Assembly (NCBI GenBank): GCA_944989445.1
Contig: CALYLW010000056.1
Location: 1,703,948-1,767,947 of the forward strand
DNA: 64,000 nucleotides
From: Ampullaceana balthica
Taxonomy: Eukaryota > Mollusca > Gastropoda > Lymnaeidae
Reading direction: 5' to 3'
Shown here: piece by piece, positions 13,501 through 23,454 of the stretch
How the letters are laid out: the number at the start of each line of letters is the position of its first letter
Numbering within the stretch: the first letter of the stretch is position 1
Program-made: the position numbers and the translations under genes
Notes under the pieces: model-generated
What the model was told of the DNA's origin: nothing
What the model saw: the letters and a program-made list of their open reading frames with translations, nothing else
Database searches by the model: none

Positions 13501-16500
13501 TACAGACTTGACTACTAACGCAAACATTCGTATAGTTACAGACTTGACTACTAACGCAAACATTCATATAGTTCAGACTTGACTACTAACGCAAACATTC
13601 ATACAGTTCAGACTTGACTACTAACGCAAACATTAATCCGGTTCAGACTTGACTACTAACGCAAACATTCATACAGTTCAGACTTGACTACTAACGCAAA
13701 CATTAATCCGGTTCAGACTTGACTACTAACGCAAACATTCATACAGTTCAGACTTGACTACTAACGCAAACATTCATATAGTTACAGACTTGACTACTAA
13801 CGCAAACATTCATATAGAGTTACAGACTTGACTACTAACGCAAACATTCATATATAGTTACAGACTTGACTACTAACGCAAACATTCATATATAGTTACA
13901 GACTTGACTACCAACGCAAACATTCATATAGAGTTACAGACTTGACTACTAACGCAAACATTCATATATAGTTACAGACTTGACTACTAACGCAAACATT
14001 CATATAGTTACAGACTTGACTACCTACGCAAACATTCATGTAGTTACAGACTTGACTACTAACGCAAACATTCGTATAGTTACAGACTTGACTACTAACG
14101 CAAACATTCATATAGTTCAGACTTGACTACTAACGCAAACATTAATCCGGTTCAGACTTGACTACTAACGCAAACATTCATATAGTTACAGACTTGACTA
14201 CCAACGCAAACATTCAGTTAGAGTTACAGTAAAGACTACTAACGCAAACATTCATATAGTTACAGACTTGACTACTAACGCAAACATTCATGTAGTTACA
14301 GACTTGACTACTAACGCAAAAATTCATATGAGTTACATACTTGACTACCTACACAAACATTCATATAGTTACAGACTTGACTACTAACGCAAACATTCAT
14401 ATAGTTAAAGACTTGACTACTAACGGAAACATTCATATAGTTACAGACTTGACTACTAACGCAAACATTCATATAGAGTTACAGACTTGACTACTAACGC
14501 AAACATTCATATAGAGTTACAGACTTGACTACTAACGCACACATTCATATAGAGTTACAGACTTGACTACCTAAGCAAACATTCATATAGAGTTACAGAC
14601 TTGACTACCTAAGCAAACATTCGTATAGTTAAAGTTAAAGACTTGACTACTAACGCAAACATTCATATATAGTTACAGACTTGACTACTAACGCACACAT
14701 TCATATAGAGTTACAGACTTGACTACCTAAGCAAACATTCATATAGTTAAAGTTAAAGACTTGACTACTAACGCAAACATTCATATATAGTTACAGACTT
14801 GACTACTAACGCACACATTCATATAGAGTTACAGACTTGACTACCTAAGCAAACATTCATATAGTTAAAGTTAAAGACTTGACTACTAACGCAAACATTC
14901 ATATAGTTACAGACTTGACTACCTACGCAAACATTCATGTAGTTACAGACTTGACTACTAACGCAAACATTCGTATAGTTACAGACTTGACTACTAACGC
15001 AAACATTCATATAGTTCAGACTTGACTACTAACGCAAACATTCATACAGTTCAGACTTGACTACTAACGCAAACATTAATCCGGTTCAGACTTGACTACT
15101 AACGCAAACATTCATACAGTTCAGACTTGACTACTAACGCAAACATTAATCCGGTTCAGACTTGACTACTAACGCAAACATTCATACAGTTCAGACTTGA
15201 CTACTAACGCAAACATTCATATAGTTACAGACTTGACTACTAACGCAAACATTCATATAGAGTTACAGACTTGACTACTAACGCAAACATTCATATATAG
15301 TTACAGACTTGACTACTAACGCAAACATTCATATATAGTTACAGACTTGACTACCAACGCAAACATTCATATAGAGTTACAGACTTGACTACTAACGCAA
15401 ACATTCATATATAGTTACAGACTTGACTACTAACGCAAACATTCATATAGTTACAGACTTGACTACCTACGCAAACATTCATGTAGTTACAGACTTGACT
15501 ACTAACGCAAACATTCGTATAGTTACAGACTTGACTACTAACGCAAACATTCATATAGTTCAGACTTGACTACTAACGCAAACATTAATCCGGTTCAGAC
15601 TTGACTACTAACGCAAACATTCATATAGTTACAGACTTGACTACCAACGCAAACATTCAGTTAGAGTTACAGTAAAGACTACTAACGCAAACATTCATAT
15701 AGTTACAGACTTGACTACTAACGCAAACATTCATGTAGTTACAGACTTGACTACTAACGCAAAAATTCATATGAGTTACATACTTGACTACCTACACAAA
15801 CATTCATATAGAGTTACAGACTTGACTACTAACGCAAACATTCATATAGAGTTACAGACTTGACTACTAACGCAAACATTCATATAGAGATACAGACTTG
15901 ACTGCTAACGCAAGCATTCATTATAGTCAAATATACATTTCACCAAATGCAAATATTTATACACATTTCCCATTCAAATGATGCTGGTGGTTTCTTGTAC
16001 AGTGCTAATCGTCCATACTAGTCCATCATGCTCACAGCGCTCTAATTTTCAAAATTAGAGAAATGGACTTATACGAGCCGACACAATGATAAGAGAGTGA
16101 AGCATCATAGTAGAGAAATGACTACGAGCCTACACAATGATAAGAGAAAGAAGCATAATAGTAGAGAAATGGACTGTTATACAAGCCGAGATGATGGTCA
16201 GAGAATGAAGCAACATACAGAAGAGAGAGAGAAGAAAAAGAAAAAGGTTGAGTCCTGTCGACCAGCGTGTTATCTACTGTGGGGCCGTCCATAAAGTACG
16301 TCACGCTCCAGAGGGGGGAGGGGGTGTAAGAAAGTGTGACAGTTTGTGACAGGGGGAGGCGGGGTGTCCGGCCATGTGTGACGTCACGCTGTTTCATATT
16401 AAATTTAGACTATTTTGTTAATAAAAAACAAAAAAATTGTTCCAAAGTGTGACGTACTTTAGGGGGGGGGGTACGAGATGTGTGACAGTTTGTGACAGGG

Positions 16501-19500
16501 GGAGGGGGGGAGTTGAAAATGGTCAAAAATAGCGTGACGTACTTTATGGAGGCCCCTGTACGAGTGACGAAGTGAGTAAGTATTACTAAACAAATAAAGT
16601 GAATCAGGATACACGAGTTACATTTACCTCAATAATAAACAAGGAACTACTTTCATATATGAAATAATAAACAAGGAACTACTTTCATATATGAAATAAT
16701 AAACAAGGAACTACTTTCATATATGAAATAATAAACAAGGAACTACTTTCATATATGAAATAATAAACAAGGAACTACTTTCATATATGAAATAATAAAC
16801 AAGGAACTCCTTTCATATATGAAATGGGTTTTAAACTTTTGTTAGCTGTAGTTTTTAGTTAAGTAATTTATATAACAATCGAATTGAGTAGAGTCAGTAA
16901 AACTAACTTTGCCAGTGTATTCAACAATTTTATACGAATTTTCCCAGCCTTCTGATTTCTTGAAAAGCCTAATCTCCCACTTGGTGAGTTGAAACTCGGG
17001 AGGTGAAAGTGTAAACTTCACTTCCATAATTCCGTTGTTCCATGACTTCACTGACACAGATGGAGTCCACAATCCAGGATCCGCTCCAATGACTGGGGAA
17101 AGAGACACATACACATAATTTATGATAGTGGTTGGAAATATTCAAAGTCTAGATTAATTTATAGTAAGCTGCCCATTAAGTTTTTCAAGATGTAATTTAT
17201 TACAATTAGTGATTACCAACCGATCTATAGTTTTTTTTTAAATTAAAATTTTACATTAGTTTTCACACATTTGCCTAGAATGTTTGAACTCATTCCGTAA
17301 AATAATCTACTATTTTCGCGGAGAGAGAGGTGAGATGTGTTCTAGTGCTAAGAGTACATGAAGTAGATGGGGAAATAACACATTTTTTTGTGGTCAAAAA
17401 TTCTATTAAAAAATATCCAGGGCAGAGCTATTAAAATGTCATAAAGATATAATAATATCTTAATTTTGACATTTTATATACCGTATATACTCGTTCTCTA
17501 GCCCGTTCGTTCATGAGCCGACACCCCCCCCCCAACTATCCCCCCTAGGTTTTGTCCAAAAAAGGTCGGTGTGCGAACGAGTATATACGGTATATATAGT
17601 AAACAACTTATTGCCTCGAAAAGATGGGAGTTTTTTTTAAGCGACCATTTTTTAAATGTTAAAAACGTATTCTATTAAATTTGCTATGCCATTGTATTGT
17701 AAGTAGGTGAATTTTAAGTAATTCCCCGTAGTGACGCGTCTGTCTTTAACGCTGTTGTTATTGTATCCGAGGCACAGACCATGGGTTCCTGATGTTGTCA
17801 ATCTCATAGAAAGTTCGTATCTTTCTTTGTGTCTATCAGCTGGCTTCGGCGGTGGCATGTTGTACACATATATGACGTAATGTGTCAGAGGAACCAGGGA
17901 GGCTATATCATAGCTCAGAGTCAGCTGGACAAAATGGGAATAGATATCATAATAGAATAGCCCGATTGTAATATATATCATAATAGAACAACCCGATTGT
18001 AATAGATATCGTAATATAACAGCCCGATTGCAATAGATATCATAATAGAACAACCCGATTGTAATAGATATCGTAATAGAACAGCCCGATTGTAATAGAT
18101 ATCATAATAGAACAACCCGATTGTAATAGATATCGTAATAGAACAGCCCGATTGTAATAGATATCATAATAGAACAGCCCGATTGTAATAGATATCGTAA
18201 TAGAACAGCCCGATTGTTGACTCTACTCATTTTTTCATTTGCCTCAAAATAGATACAGGTGTTATAAAAATTGTTATATTTTGTTATGGCTGTAAAGGAA
18301 TGAGCGCTGACTACACTTCTAGGAACAGCTATGTGGGTGCGTCAAAATAACCTAAGAGTTTAATGACCAGGACTTGGTACCTAATAGTTAACGCTTTTAG
18401 AAGAAAAAAAAACACCAGTTTTTCATTGTGTCCCCGTGACCCTGTTATCTTCTCCCATTGTAACTGAAGCTCTAACGCGGAATGCAGATGGAGATTTAAA
18501 ACAAGAATTTATTTGATTTCTATAATTCAAAATATTATTAGATATTGACGTATCCTAACTCTCTTATAAATAAACTGTATCATTTGTTCAAGTTTGTCAC
18601 AATTTTTGAAATCAAGGATTATTCATTTAATGTAATCTCATGTCAGACATTTTGTTGACTTTTGGTTCAAAGAGCTGTTTGATAGTAATATAAATAATTT
18701 GGGGTCAGAAATAATTTTAATATTCATCTTGGTTATCTCGTTTGTAAAGCTGAACAGTCTTCACTACCACAACTTGAAGTATGTCATAGCTACGTAGTAT
18801 CAAGTGAAGAAAGCTTAATATTTTAAGCTTCTACATTAACAAAAACATTAATTAGCATACATTCCTAAATAATAGCCATATATTTCACAAATTAGCTAAG
18901 ACTGTGTATTACCTTAGACAAAAATTTGGAGGGAAACAAATTCGTCTTGAATAGTCTACACCCTGTCTTATTTCCACCTTCCCAAATAATCAGGAAGCCT
19001 TCTAGATCTCTTTTGTCAAGATCTAACAAGGGATGAGCCAAGAAAACAAATAAGTGGGTGAGACAAGAAGTTATCCACACAAAAAAGTAAGAACATACAA
19101 AACAAGGATTTAGCCTTTAACTATCTTCATAAGATAGACCCCCCCCCCTTTTTTTTTGTTGTTGTGTGTGTTAAAAATGAAGTCTCATCTGCTGCAAAAC
19201 TGATATTAACATCCTTACACATTATCATCTTCTGGCCCACCTGGCAATGAGCGACGTTACACATTAATCCACATTATCATCTTCTGGCCCACCTGGCAAT
19301 GACAGCCTTATTACACATTCTCACCAAGTTCTGGAGGCTCCCACTGGATGGTCACACCTGGAGTTGAATAATTCTTATTGACATCTCCATTATAAAAATG
19401 AGAGTGGAAGCCAATGAGATTCATGGAAGAAGGTTTCTGTACGGGCCAGAAAGATGTAGGATACTTGTCTGGTAATTCAGAACTCTCGAAACTTCTAACA

Positions 19501-22308
19501 AATGGCAAACACTCTGAAATTGTATTAAGTTATATGTATAATAATATTGTGATACATTTGTCATATCATGAAATTGGGATGTGTTAGATAGGCTACCTTG
19601 CCAAAAAATTGTGTTGAATTGGGTGCAAAAGTTATATATTTTTTCAACGAAACAAAATCTGACGTCATCTAGGGCTATGAATTGAAAAATCTCCCCTACC
19701 ATTGATTACATTTTTTTTACATTGGTATTATGTTTATTTGTTGTTTTTTCTTTGCACCACCCCCATAATGTAAATTAAAAATTGAGTTGAACCATGAGCA
19801 ATGTATAAAAATGAAGTAAAATTAGAAGAAAGATTTCATATTTCAAGGGTTTAAAACATCTAGTTATGCGCCCTTGCTTTTTAAATCCCTTATATTAACT
19901 TCAACGCCGTCTCTGTCGTCATCTCTCTCTCTCTCTCTGTCTGTCTTGGGCGGGCGGGCGGAAAAACAAAAGTAAAAAATGACCCACTTCCCGTGATCCG
20001 ATCGAGCTGAAATTTGGCACACGGACCCGTCTCACCTAACAATGCACCGTATCAAACTTTCAGATCGATCGAATGTACCGTAATTAAATTAATGCATTTT
20101 TAGTTTATCCTTATATAACGTATGTAATTCAAATTCACTGTTTGTTATTGTTTTTTTTCCCACGTGAGAGTTTGAGTTGACGCGTTGACGCGACCCATCG
20201 AAGTACCGGCGTGCTTTTGTTTACATTTTACGTGTCACGCTGAGCTTGGTCAAGCGATCGGTGACCAGACTTTCCCAATCTCCCCCCCAACCCACGCCTC
20301 CCCCCCCAGGGTTGTGAAGCAAAGTTGAGTTAAGACAGATTCAGTCTGTAAATGTTTGTCGCGTTTTAAAATAATCAATACTGTTAGTTACGTCTCATAT
20401 ATAAGGCATTTATAGTCAAAAACTTTGTTTTTACGGGTTTGTTTTATTAAATCCCTTATATTAACTTCGAAATCTTGTCTCTCTCTCTCTCTATGTCTGT
20501 CGTCATCTCTTCGTACGTCGGGTGGAAAAACAAAAGTAAAAAATAACCCACTTCCCGTCATGCCATCGAGCTGAAATTTGACACATAGGCGCGTGTTACC
20601 TAACAATGCATTGTATCAAAAATTCAGATGGATCGAACGTACAGTTATTAAATTAATTCATTTTTATTTATCTCTATACGAGGTATGTAATTCAATTTCA
20701 CTGTTTGTTATTGTTTTTTTTTCACTTGAAAGCTCAGTTCGCGCGTTGACGCGATGTACCGGAGTGCTTTTGTTTACATTTGACGTGTCACGCTGAGCTC
20801 GGTCTAGCGATCGGTGACCAGACTTTTCCCCTCTCCCACCCCCCCACCCCCAGGGTTTTGAAGCAAAGTTGAGTTAAGACAGATTCAGTCTGTAAATATT
20901 TGTCGCGTTTGAACATAATCAATACTGTTAGTTATGTCTCATATATAAGGGATTTTTAGTCAAAAACTTTGTTTTTACGGGTTTGTTTTATTAAATCCCT
21001 TATATTAACTTCACCGCCGTCTCTGTCTCTCTGTCTTGGGCACCGCGGAAAAACAGAAGTAAAAAATGACCCACTTCCCGTCATGCCATCGAGCTGAAAT
21101 TTGGCACACGGACCCGTGTCACCTAACACTGGGCTGCTGCATCCTATCAAAAAATCAGATCGATCGAACGTACAGTTATTAAATTAATGCATTTTTAGTT
21201 TATCTATATAAACTATATGTAGCGGTCGGTATCGTTTACATTTTACGGGTCACTTGACTTCACCCCAGCCATAGGTGAACACATCTCATGTTTTAACCAG
21301 GTGTACCGGGGTGCTTTTGTTTACATTTTGCGTGTCACGCTGAGCTCGGTCCAGCGATCGGTGACAAGACCTTTCCCCTCTCCCACCCACCCACCCCCGG
21401 GTTAAAAGCAAAGGGGAGTTAAGAAAGATTCAGTCTGTAAATATTTGTCGCGTTTGAACATAATCAATACTTTAGTTATGTCTCATATATAAGGGATTTA
21501 TAGTAAAAAACTTTGTTTTTACGAGTTTGTTTTATTTAAGTACTAAATGTCTTGTTTCGCTTCTGTGGGCAGTAAATTAAATGTTCTTCCTTGCGCTTCT
21601 GCCTCCTCACATACCACCCCATCTCCTTATAAGGAAATGGCTTTAACTGCCAGTTTCAATAATTAATTTCTATTGGTAGGAGAGGGGCGGTAAAAATGTA
21701 AAGACGCCCTGATTCACTCAACACAGACTTCGGTGTAAACCAATGACTTACCTCTTGTTTCATATTCGACTTCACAGAGTTCGTTGTTCCTAATCTGGGG
21801 ATTGATTTAAAAAAACAACAACATTACATATAGATATGCATAAGATTAAATTAAAATGGCCTGTTTGCTAAACTTAGTTGCTTAATATTGCAACATGGCA
21901 TGTCAAGACCAGTTTTATTGCGGTGAAAAAAAGCCTTGCATGATTTTGGGAGGGGGGTGAGAGGAGAATAAGTGCATGGTCTACCCTTATTTCACATGGA
22001 AGTTTGGCAGTTTTGACATTATTTGCCTGCATGTTTTCTTTGGCAGGGGAAGCCAGCCCCCAGGCAGCACTTACCTGCTATTATATATATCAACCCGTTG
22101 GGTGTCATTCTGGGCGGTTATCCCTTAGCGCCCCCATTTGGGTTGGCCTTCATGAGATAACTGGTACTCCAGTCTGACCTCTCACCGATCAGCCACTCAC
22201 CTCCTTTCCATCCTCAAATATTTTCAGCAGACATGGATGATTGGCCGCCTCTAGCAATTGCATCCAACAGACCAAGACGGCTACCCACAGTCGATTCGTC
22301 ATGTGCAT
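1533..22308 (-). CDS. Gene 1: IL-17 receptor-like single-pass membrane protein (nine exons)
   Basis: This is the spliced coding region of a predicted cytokine-receptor-like protein. Exons in transcript order are 22201-22308, 21752-21794, 19325-19513, 18913-19022, 17780-17924, 16908-17092, 5683-5806, 4187-4411 and 1533-1582. The phases after each exon (0,1,1,0,1,0,1,1) match the start of the next at every junction. The product is about 392 residues: signal peptide 1-24, D1 about 60-198, D2 about 199-300, stalk 302-346, transmembrane helix about 347-372, and a short tail. IL-17 receptor features visible are the W-P-P strand and MPPPKP turn of D1, the GLWTPSVSV opening of D2, and paired cysteines late in D2. 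IL-17 receptors normally carry a SEFIR domain inside the cell; none is seen here. The last exon is less certain than the other eight. Ligand and function are inferred from the fold only. Confidence 0.75.
1600..2680. other. Intronic AT-rich sequence
   Basis: No exon-like segment was recognised. Near 2146-2205 a roughly 22-bp unit, TATAGGACGTTGTCGGGTT-like, is repeated three times. Confidence 0.4.
2690..3512. repeat. Minisatellite, 41-bp unit, about 20 copies
   Basis: Near-identical 41-bp units contain CCTCAGACCTGTTCTTG and TTCTAAGATGTTT. A diffuse start is at about 2560. The array lies in the last intron of gene 1. Copies differ mainly at one position (TGATGTATT, TGATTTATT or TGATATATT). Confidence 0.9.
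3772..3893. mobile_element. MITE copy, family ending in TACATCCCTA
   Basis: The stretch runs from CTACGGGTGTACC to a mirrored TACATCCCTAG end with ATCCGGCT-rich interior. The same ends occur at 26181-26448 and 52625-52832. Flanks GTTTAAAC and GTTTTAAC may be a worn 8-bp target duplication, as hAT elements make. Confidence 0.55.
4187..4411 (-). CDS. Gene 1 exon 8: stalk and transmembrane helix
   Basis: The exon starts in phase 1 after GGTGCAG and ends in phase 1 at CCAA|GTGAGTAC. It encodes an acidic, tyrosine-rich stalk (PDYEYNYYAV), a Ser/Thr-rich segment, the motif LPSTIQRTDSALIGG and a helix with a glycine zipper (GGLVGGFVSACLF), then basic KPKP. The same zipper, STIxRT motif and phases occur in the transmembrane exons at 28235-28381 and 47154-47450, which shows the paralogy. 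Its acceptor is part of the neighbouring 59-bp array. Confidence 0.85.
4412..5425. repeat. Minisatellite, 59-bp unit, about 17 copies, carrying the exon 8 acceptor
   Basis: Units of 59 bp contain CTGCACCTTAAACATGCAGG and alternate in their last bases (TAT or TAA). On the coding strand each unit ends in TTTAAGGTGCAG, which is exactly the 3' splice site sequence in front of the transmembrane exon. The array touches the exon with no spacer. Copies near 5220 and 5395 carry a shared variant (TTTGATACAATGGTC). Confidence 0.9.
5683..5806 (-). CDS. Gene 1 exon 7: C-terminal part of D2
   Basis: The exon is bounded by CTCCTTCAG|ATAAC and GATG|GTGGGTAC, phase 0 to 1. It encodes TPIDPYHKEKNCLCW and RLCEDLCAKINTG. 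The NCxC and CxDxC cysteine spacing matches exon 49080-49200 of gene 3 and resembles the last strands of D2 in IL-17 receptors, which are disulfide-bonded. Confidence 0.8.
5930..6285 (+). mobile_element. Non-LTR retrotransposon 3' fragment
   Basis: A 102-codon open frame ends the fragment and encodes RTEHCPIRSYLYKF and YRLCGLPEETVAHVLEECPE. The C-x2-C-like pair, H and C form the zinc-knuckle tail seen after reverse transcriptase in several LINE clades. It is 5' truncated and lies antisense in a gene 1 intron. The clade was not determined. Confidence 0.65.
6477..7299. mobile_element. Non-autonomous DNA transposon with long inverted ends
   Basis: The left end TAGGGCTGCGGAAATTAACG is mirrored by the right end CGTTAATTTCCCCAGCCCTA, and the inverted match continues through GATTAATTTCTCGATTAATC. 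There is no transposase frame. The ends suggest hAT, but I could not find a clean target duplication. A second small element is nested inside. Confidence 0.75.
6724..6918. mobile_element. Nested MITE, about 195 bp
   Basis: The left end GCAATGTTCCCTCTAAG is mirrored by CTTAAAGGGAACATTGC on the right. It sits inside the 6477-7299 element, so it inserted later. The open frame across it has no recognisable product. Confidence 0.65.
7300..8180. other. Probable body of a Helitron-like element
   Basis: No gene is seen. The sequence has recurrent GGGATCC and ATATTCTAGAA words and leads into a Helitron-like 3' end. The 5' end of the element was not defined. Confidence 0.3.
8185..8213 (+). mobile_element. 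Helitron-like 3' terminus
   Basis: A perfect hairpin, CCCGG-caaaa-CCGGG (8187-8201), is followed after eight bases by CTAG and a T. This is the standard Helitron 3' end: a GC hairpin a few bases before CTRR, inserted next to T. Confidence 0.6.
8220..9179. other. Intronic sequence, no gene seen
   Basis: This part of the large gene 1 intron holds no exon-like segment or array that I can support. The last 180 bases (9000-9180) are less AT-rich and may be an old repeat; its continuation reappears after the hAT at 12303. Confidence 0.35.
9188..12294. mobile_element. hAT transposon, 3.1 kb, with perfect 8-bp target duplication
   Basis: The ends are CAGTGGCGTCACTAGGG and CCCTAGTGACGCCTCTG, inverted copies typical of hAT. 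They are flanked by TGCCTTGC at 9180-9187 and 12295-12302. Sub-terminal GGGTGACACC blocks also mirror each other. The interior holds a decayed transposase on the minus strand and matches, in opposite orientation, the element at 61479-64000. Confidence 0.9.
10360..11240 (-). pseudogene. Decayed hAT transposase
   Basis: The clearest piece (10993-11229, minus) reads SHTAMLQMSRKYNGNQA and PCTAHSFNLVAKRAA, the RNase H-like core block of DUF4371/ZMYM-type hAT transposases. Stops and frameshifts break the rest. The homologous block at 62027-62320 is on the plus strand. Confidence 0.7.
12353..12412. repeat. T- and TG-rich simple repeat
   Basis: A run of TTTTTTGTG units grades into (TG)n. It has no other visible role. 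Confidence 0.6.
12590..15925. repeat. Large minisatellite, about 33-38 bp units, with 1443-bp higher-order copies
   Basis: About 95 units carry ACAGACTTGACTACTAACGC and AAACATTCATATAG, with linker variants of a few bases. Rare variants recur exactly 1443 bp apart, for example CGGAAAC at 12981 and 14424 and an identical 63-codon frame at 13376 and 14819. About 1.4 kb was therefore duplicated as a block. The array lies in the gene 1 intron between the two D2 exons. Frames read from it are only repeat translations. Confidence 0.9.
16281..16556. mobile_element. MITE with ends GGGGCCGTCCATAAAGTACG
   Basis: The inverted ends GGGGCCGTCCATAAAGTACG and CGTACTTTATGGAGGCCCC enclose G-rich GTGTGACAGTTTGTGACAGG blocks. 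TGT flanks both sides, a possible 3-bp target duplication. The same ends bound the larger 51553-53050 element, which is flanked by TAA. Confidence 0.75.
16640..16826. repeat. Minisatellite, 32-bp unit, about six copies
   Basis: The unit contains AATAATAAACAAGGAACTAC and TTTCATATATGA. It starts about 80 nt past the donor of the first D2 exon of gene 1. Confidence 0.9.
16908..17092 (-). CDS. Gene 1 exon 6: N-terminal part of D2
   Basis: The exon lies between CTCTTTCCCCAG|TCATT and GGCAAA|GTTAGTTT, phase 1 to 0. It encodes IGADPGLWTPSVSVKSWNN, then MEVKFTLSPPEFQLTKWEIR. The GLW-P-(I/V)-x-V start and the following beta strand align with the opening of D2 in IL-17 receptors, which is the strongest family clue. 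The donor has T at +3 and is weaker than most here. The equivalent exon of gene 3 is 50912-51081, in the same phases. Confidence 0.8.
17477..17597. mobile_element. Short palindromic MITE, ends ACCGTATATACTCGTTC
   Basis: ACCGTATATACTCGTTC is mirrored by GAACGAGTATATACGGT about 115 bp on, with a C-run interior. Longer relatives lie at 37005-37262 and 57981-58585. Confidence 0.7.
17780..17924 (-). CDS. Gene 1 exon 5: last strands of D1
   Basis: The acceptor is CATTTTGTCCAG|CTGAC, phase 0. The proposed donor CATG|GTCTGTGC is weak but is the one that leaves phase 1, as the next exon needs. The product reads LTLSYDIASLVPLTHYVIYV, then NMPPPKPADRHK. The Y-x-V-x-V-x-x-(L/M)P-x-P pattern is a hallmark of the D1 edge strand of IL-17 receptors. 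Gene 3 has VVFVYEMPP at the same place (57458-57599). Confidence 0.75.
17930..18222. repeat. Minisatellite, 31-bp unit, about nine copies, abutting the exon 5 acceptor
   Basis: The unit contains GATATCATAATAGAACAACC and CGATTGTAATA. On the coding strand it lies a few nucleotides upstream of the exon 5 acceptor, where branch site and pyrimidine tract should be. The long minus-strand frame over this area is exon 5 fused to repeat translation. Confidence 0.9.
18225..18912. other. Gene 1 intron, nothing recognised
   Basis: This is unique AT-rich sequence between D1 exons. I see no repeat or coding signal. Confidence 0.4.
18913..19022 (-). CDS. Gene 1 exon 4: middle of D1
   Basis: The exon is bounded by CCCTTGTTAG|ATCTT and TCTAAG|GTAATAC, phase 1 to 0. 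It encodes LDKRDLEGFLIIWEGGNKTG, then CRLFKTNLFPSKFLSK. It has one N-glycosylation sequon (NKT) and a cysteine followed by R-x-F, as in the C-V-R-F strand of vertebrate D1. It was found because the phases of exons 3 and 5 required an exon here. Confidence 0.75.
19215..19305. repeat. Two direct copies of a roughly 33-bp block
   Basis: CACATTATCATCTTCTGGCC plus CACCTGGCAATGA occurs twice, about 51 bp apart, just downstream of the exon 3 donor. Confidence 0.8.
19325..19513 (-). CDS. Gene 1 exon 3: start of D1
   Basis: The acceptor is TACAATTTCAG|AGTGT and the donor CTTG|GTGAGAAT, phase 1 to 1. It encodes CLPFVRSFESSELPDKYP and, near its end, NYSTPGVTIQWEPPEL. The T-I-x-W-x-P-P strand is typical of the first fibronectin-like domain of cytokine receptors and fits IL-17 receptor D1. 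NYS is a glycosylation sequon. Confidence 0.8.
19870..21540. repeat. Three tandem copies of a roughly 545-bp interspersed repeat
   Basis: The copies begin near 19890, 20452 and 20996 with AAATCCCTTATATTAACTTC, contain GAGCTGAAATTTGGCACAC and GATCGATCGAA, and end in CTCATATATAAGGGATTTAT. Copy three has lost part of its middle. Fragments of the family, often in the other orientation, lie at about 25560-25950, 35100-35460, 35860-36180 and 36405-36960. No coding frame was recognised. Confidence 0.85.
21752..21794 (-). CDS. Gene 1 exon 2: short cysteine exon
   Basis: This 43-nt exon lies between AATCAATCCCCAG|ATTAG and AGAG|GTAAGTCA, phase 0 to 1. It encodes IRNNELCEVEYETR and joins signal peptide to D1. 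Both splice sites are strong and both phases fit their neighbours. Confidence 0.75.
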
Positions 22309-22335
22309 GACCAATAGTGAGTGCTTCGGGGAAAT
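22201..22335 (-). CDS. Gene 1 exon 1 (coding): signal peptide
   Basis: The acceptor is GATCTATCACAG|ATTTC (exon upper edge 22335) and the donor AAGGAG|GTGAGTGG, phase 0. Translation most likely starts at ATG 22306-22308, with a second ATG two codons later. The product begins MHMTNRLWVAVLVCWMQLLE. The hydrophobic run LWVAVLVCWMQLL after a basic residue is a signal peptide, with cleavage likely after the following AA. This sends the ectodomain outside the cell. Confidence 0.75.
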
Positions 22336-22738
22336 CTGTGATAGATCAACAGAGCGAAGCTTTAGAAAGGACTTTCGTCCTTTTCTACCATTTATTAATT
22401 ACGTCTAAAACTCAACATAATTTCTTTTTTTTTAAAATATGAATTCCCTAATTGTTCTGTTTGAACGGCCTTGTGGAAATAAGAAAATAAAAATTGTGCC
22501 CTCAAATAGCTGGGGAAAAAAAAGAATGTTAACGAAATAAATAAGAAAATAAAACGATGAATGTGAACGAGTTAAATTGAATTTCAATATTATTTTATTT
22601 CTCATGACATTGTCGAATACTTTGCGTCGTGTTAAATCGAAAAGATGAAATCGATGATCTCCTTCAGATCACACCGAACAATTCAGAGCCACTGTGGTGA
22701 GGCAAACAGAGAAAGGGGAACTTGCCGGGTAGTCTTAC

Positions 22739-22800
22739 CTTTCTTGTCATCACCATGATTGTCTTGCCATCTTCTTGTCATAAAAATTATTGTTTCGCGG
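22739..22800 (-). other. Possible 5' untranslated exon of gene 1
   Basis: A strong donor (AAGAAAG|GTAAGACT) lies about 400 nt upstream of the exon 1 acceptor. The upstream edge is unknown. An ATG in this segment would open a short upstream frame that does not match the receptor frame. It could equally be an unrelated cryptic site. Confidence 0.3.
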
Positions 22801-23401
22801 CCTTCAACGCAATGATGATTGGGCCAATAACTTATTCGTGGGTCCCTTATGATGTTTAGCTTTCAAAAAGACTTTTACCACACCTTTTCATGAAACAATC
22901 CTACAATACGCTAATAATCCAAAACCGTAATGCTACGAAAAGATTCCACTGCTCTGGTAATGTACAAGAAACTCAACCCTCTCCCACCTAGACAACAAGA
23001 TCACAGTCTATATGAGCTGCTCGTTGCTACCAAGAAAACTCAGAGACTGGAAACTTGCAAAAAGATCCATTGAAGCTACAACACTTGCACATTAATTGTG
23101 TCATTTGGCTCCAGCCCCACGACTTCCATTTCCTGAGATCCTCGATACGTTTCCTTTGTCAAGCATTTTCTTCACAGAAACATCGCACACCTCTTTAAAT
23201 ACACAGGAGCCAGAATTTGTCAAAATATTGATCGTGTGCCCTCTATATAGGGAAGACGATTTGTTTAATTTCGCCTGGTGAGGGTTACGAACCCCCTCCC
23301 CCCCCCCACACCTTTTAAAGTTTCTCCGCTACAACAAATTATAGTTGATAAAAGAAACTGACGTAAAAATAGACAATTTTTACACGCTTTTATTTTCTTA
23401 T

Positions 23402-23454
23402 TTATTTTAACTCCCTGGCATTGACTTTGCCGTGGGCTATTGCGGCCGCCACTC
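23402..23454 (-). CDS. Gene 2 terminal exon
   Basis: The acceptor is TTTTTACCTTCAG|GAGTG. In the phase left by the microexon it reads R-VAAAIAHGKVNARELK then TAA, with AATAAA hexamers overlapping the stop and at 23389-23394. The immediate stop and poly(A) signal mark it as a 3' end. Confidence 0.5.

Noticed and set aside
12808..15010. Open frames of NVCVSSQVCNYM type on the minus strand and NANIHIVTDLTT on the plus strand.
   Set aside because: They are translations of the minisatellite with no start context, splice support or non-repeat part.
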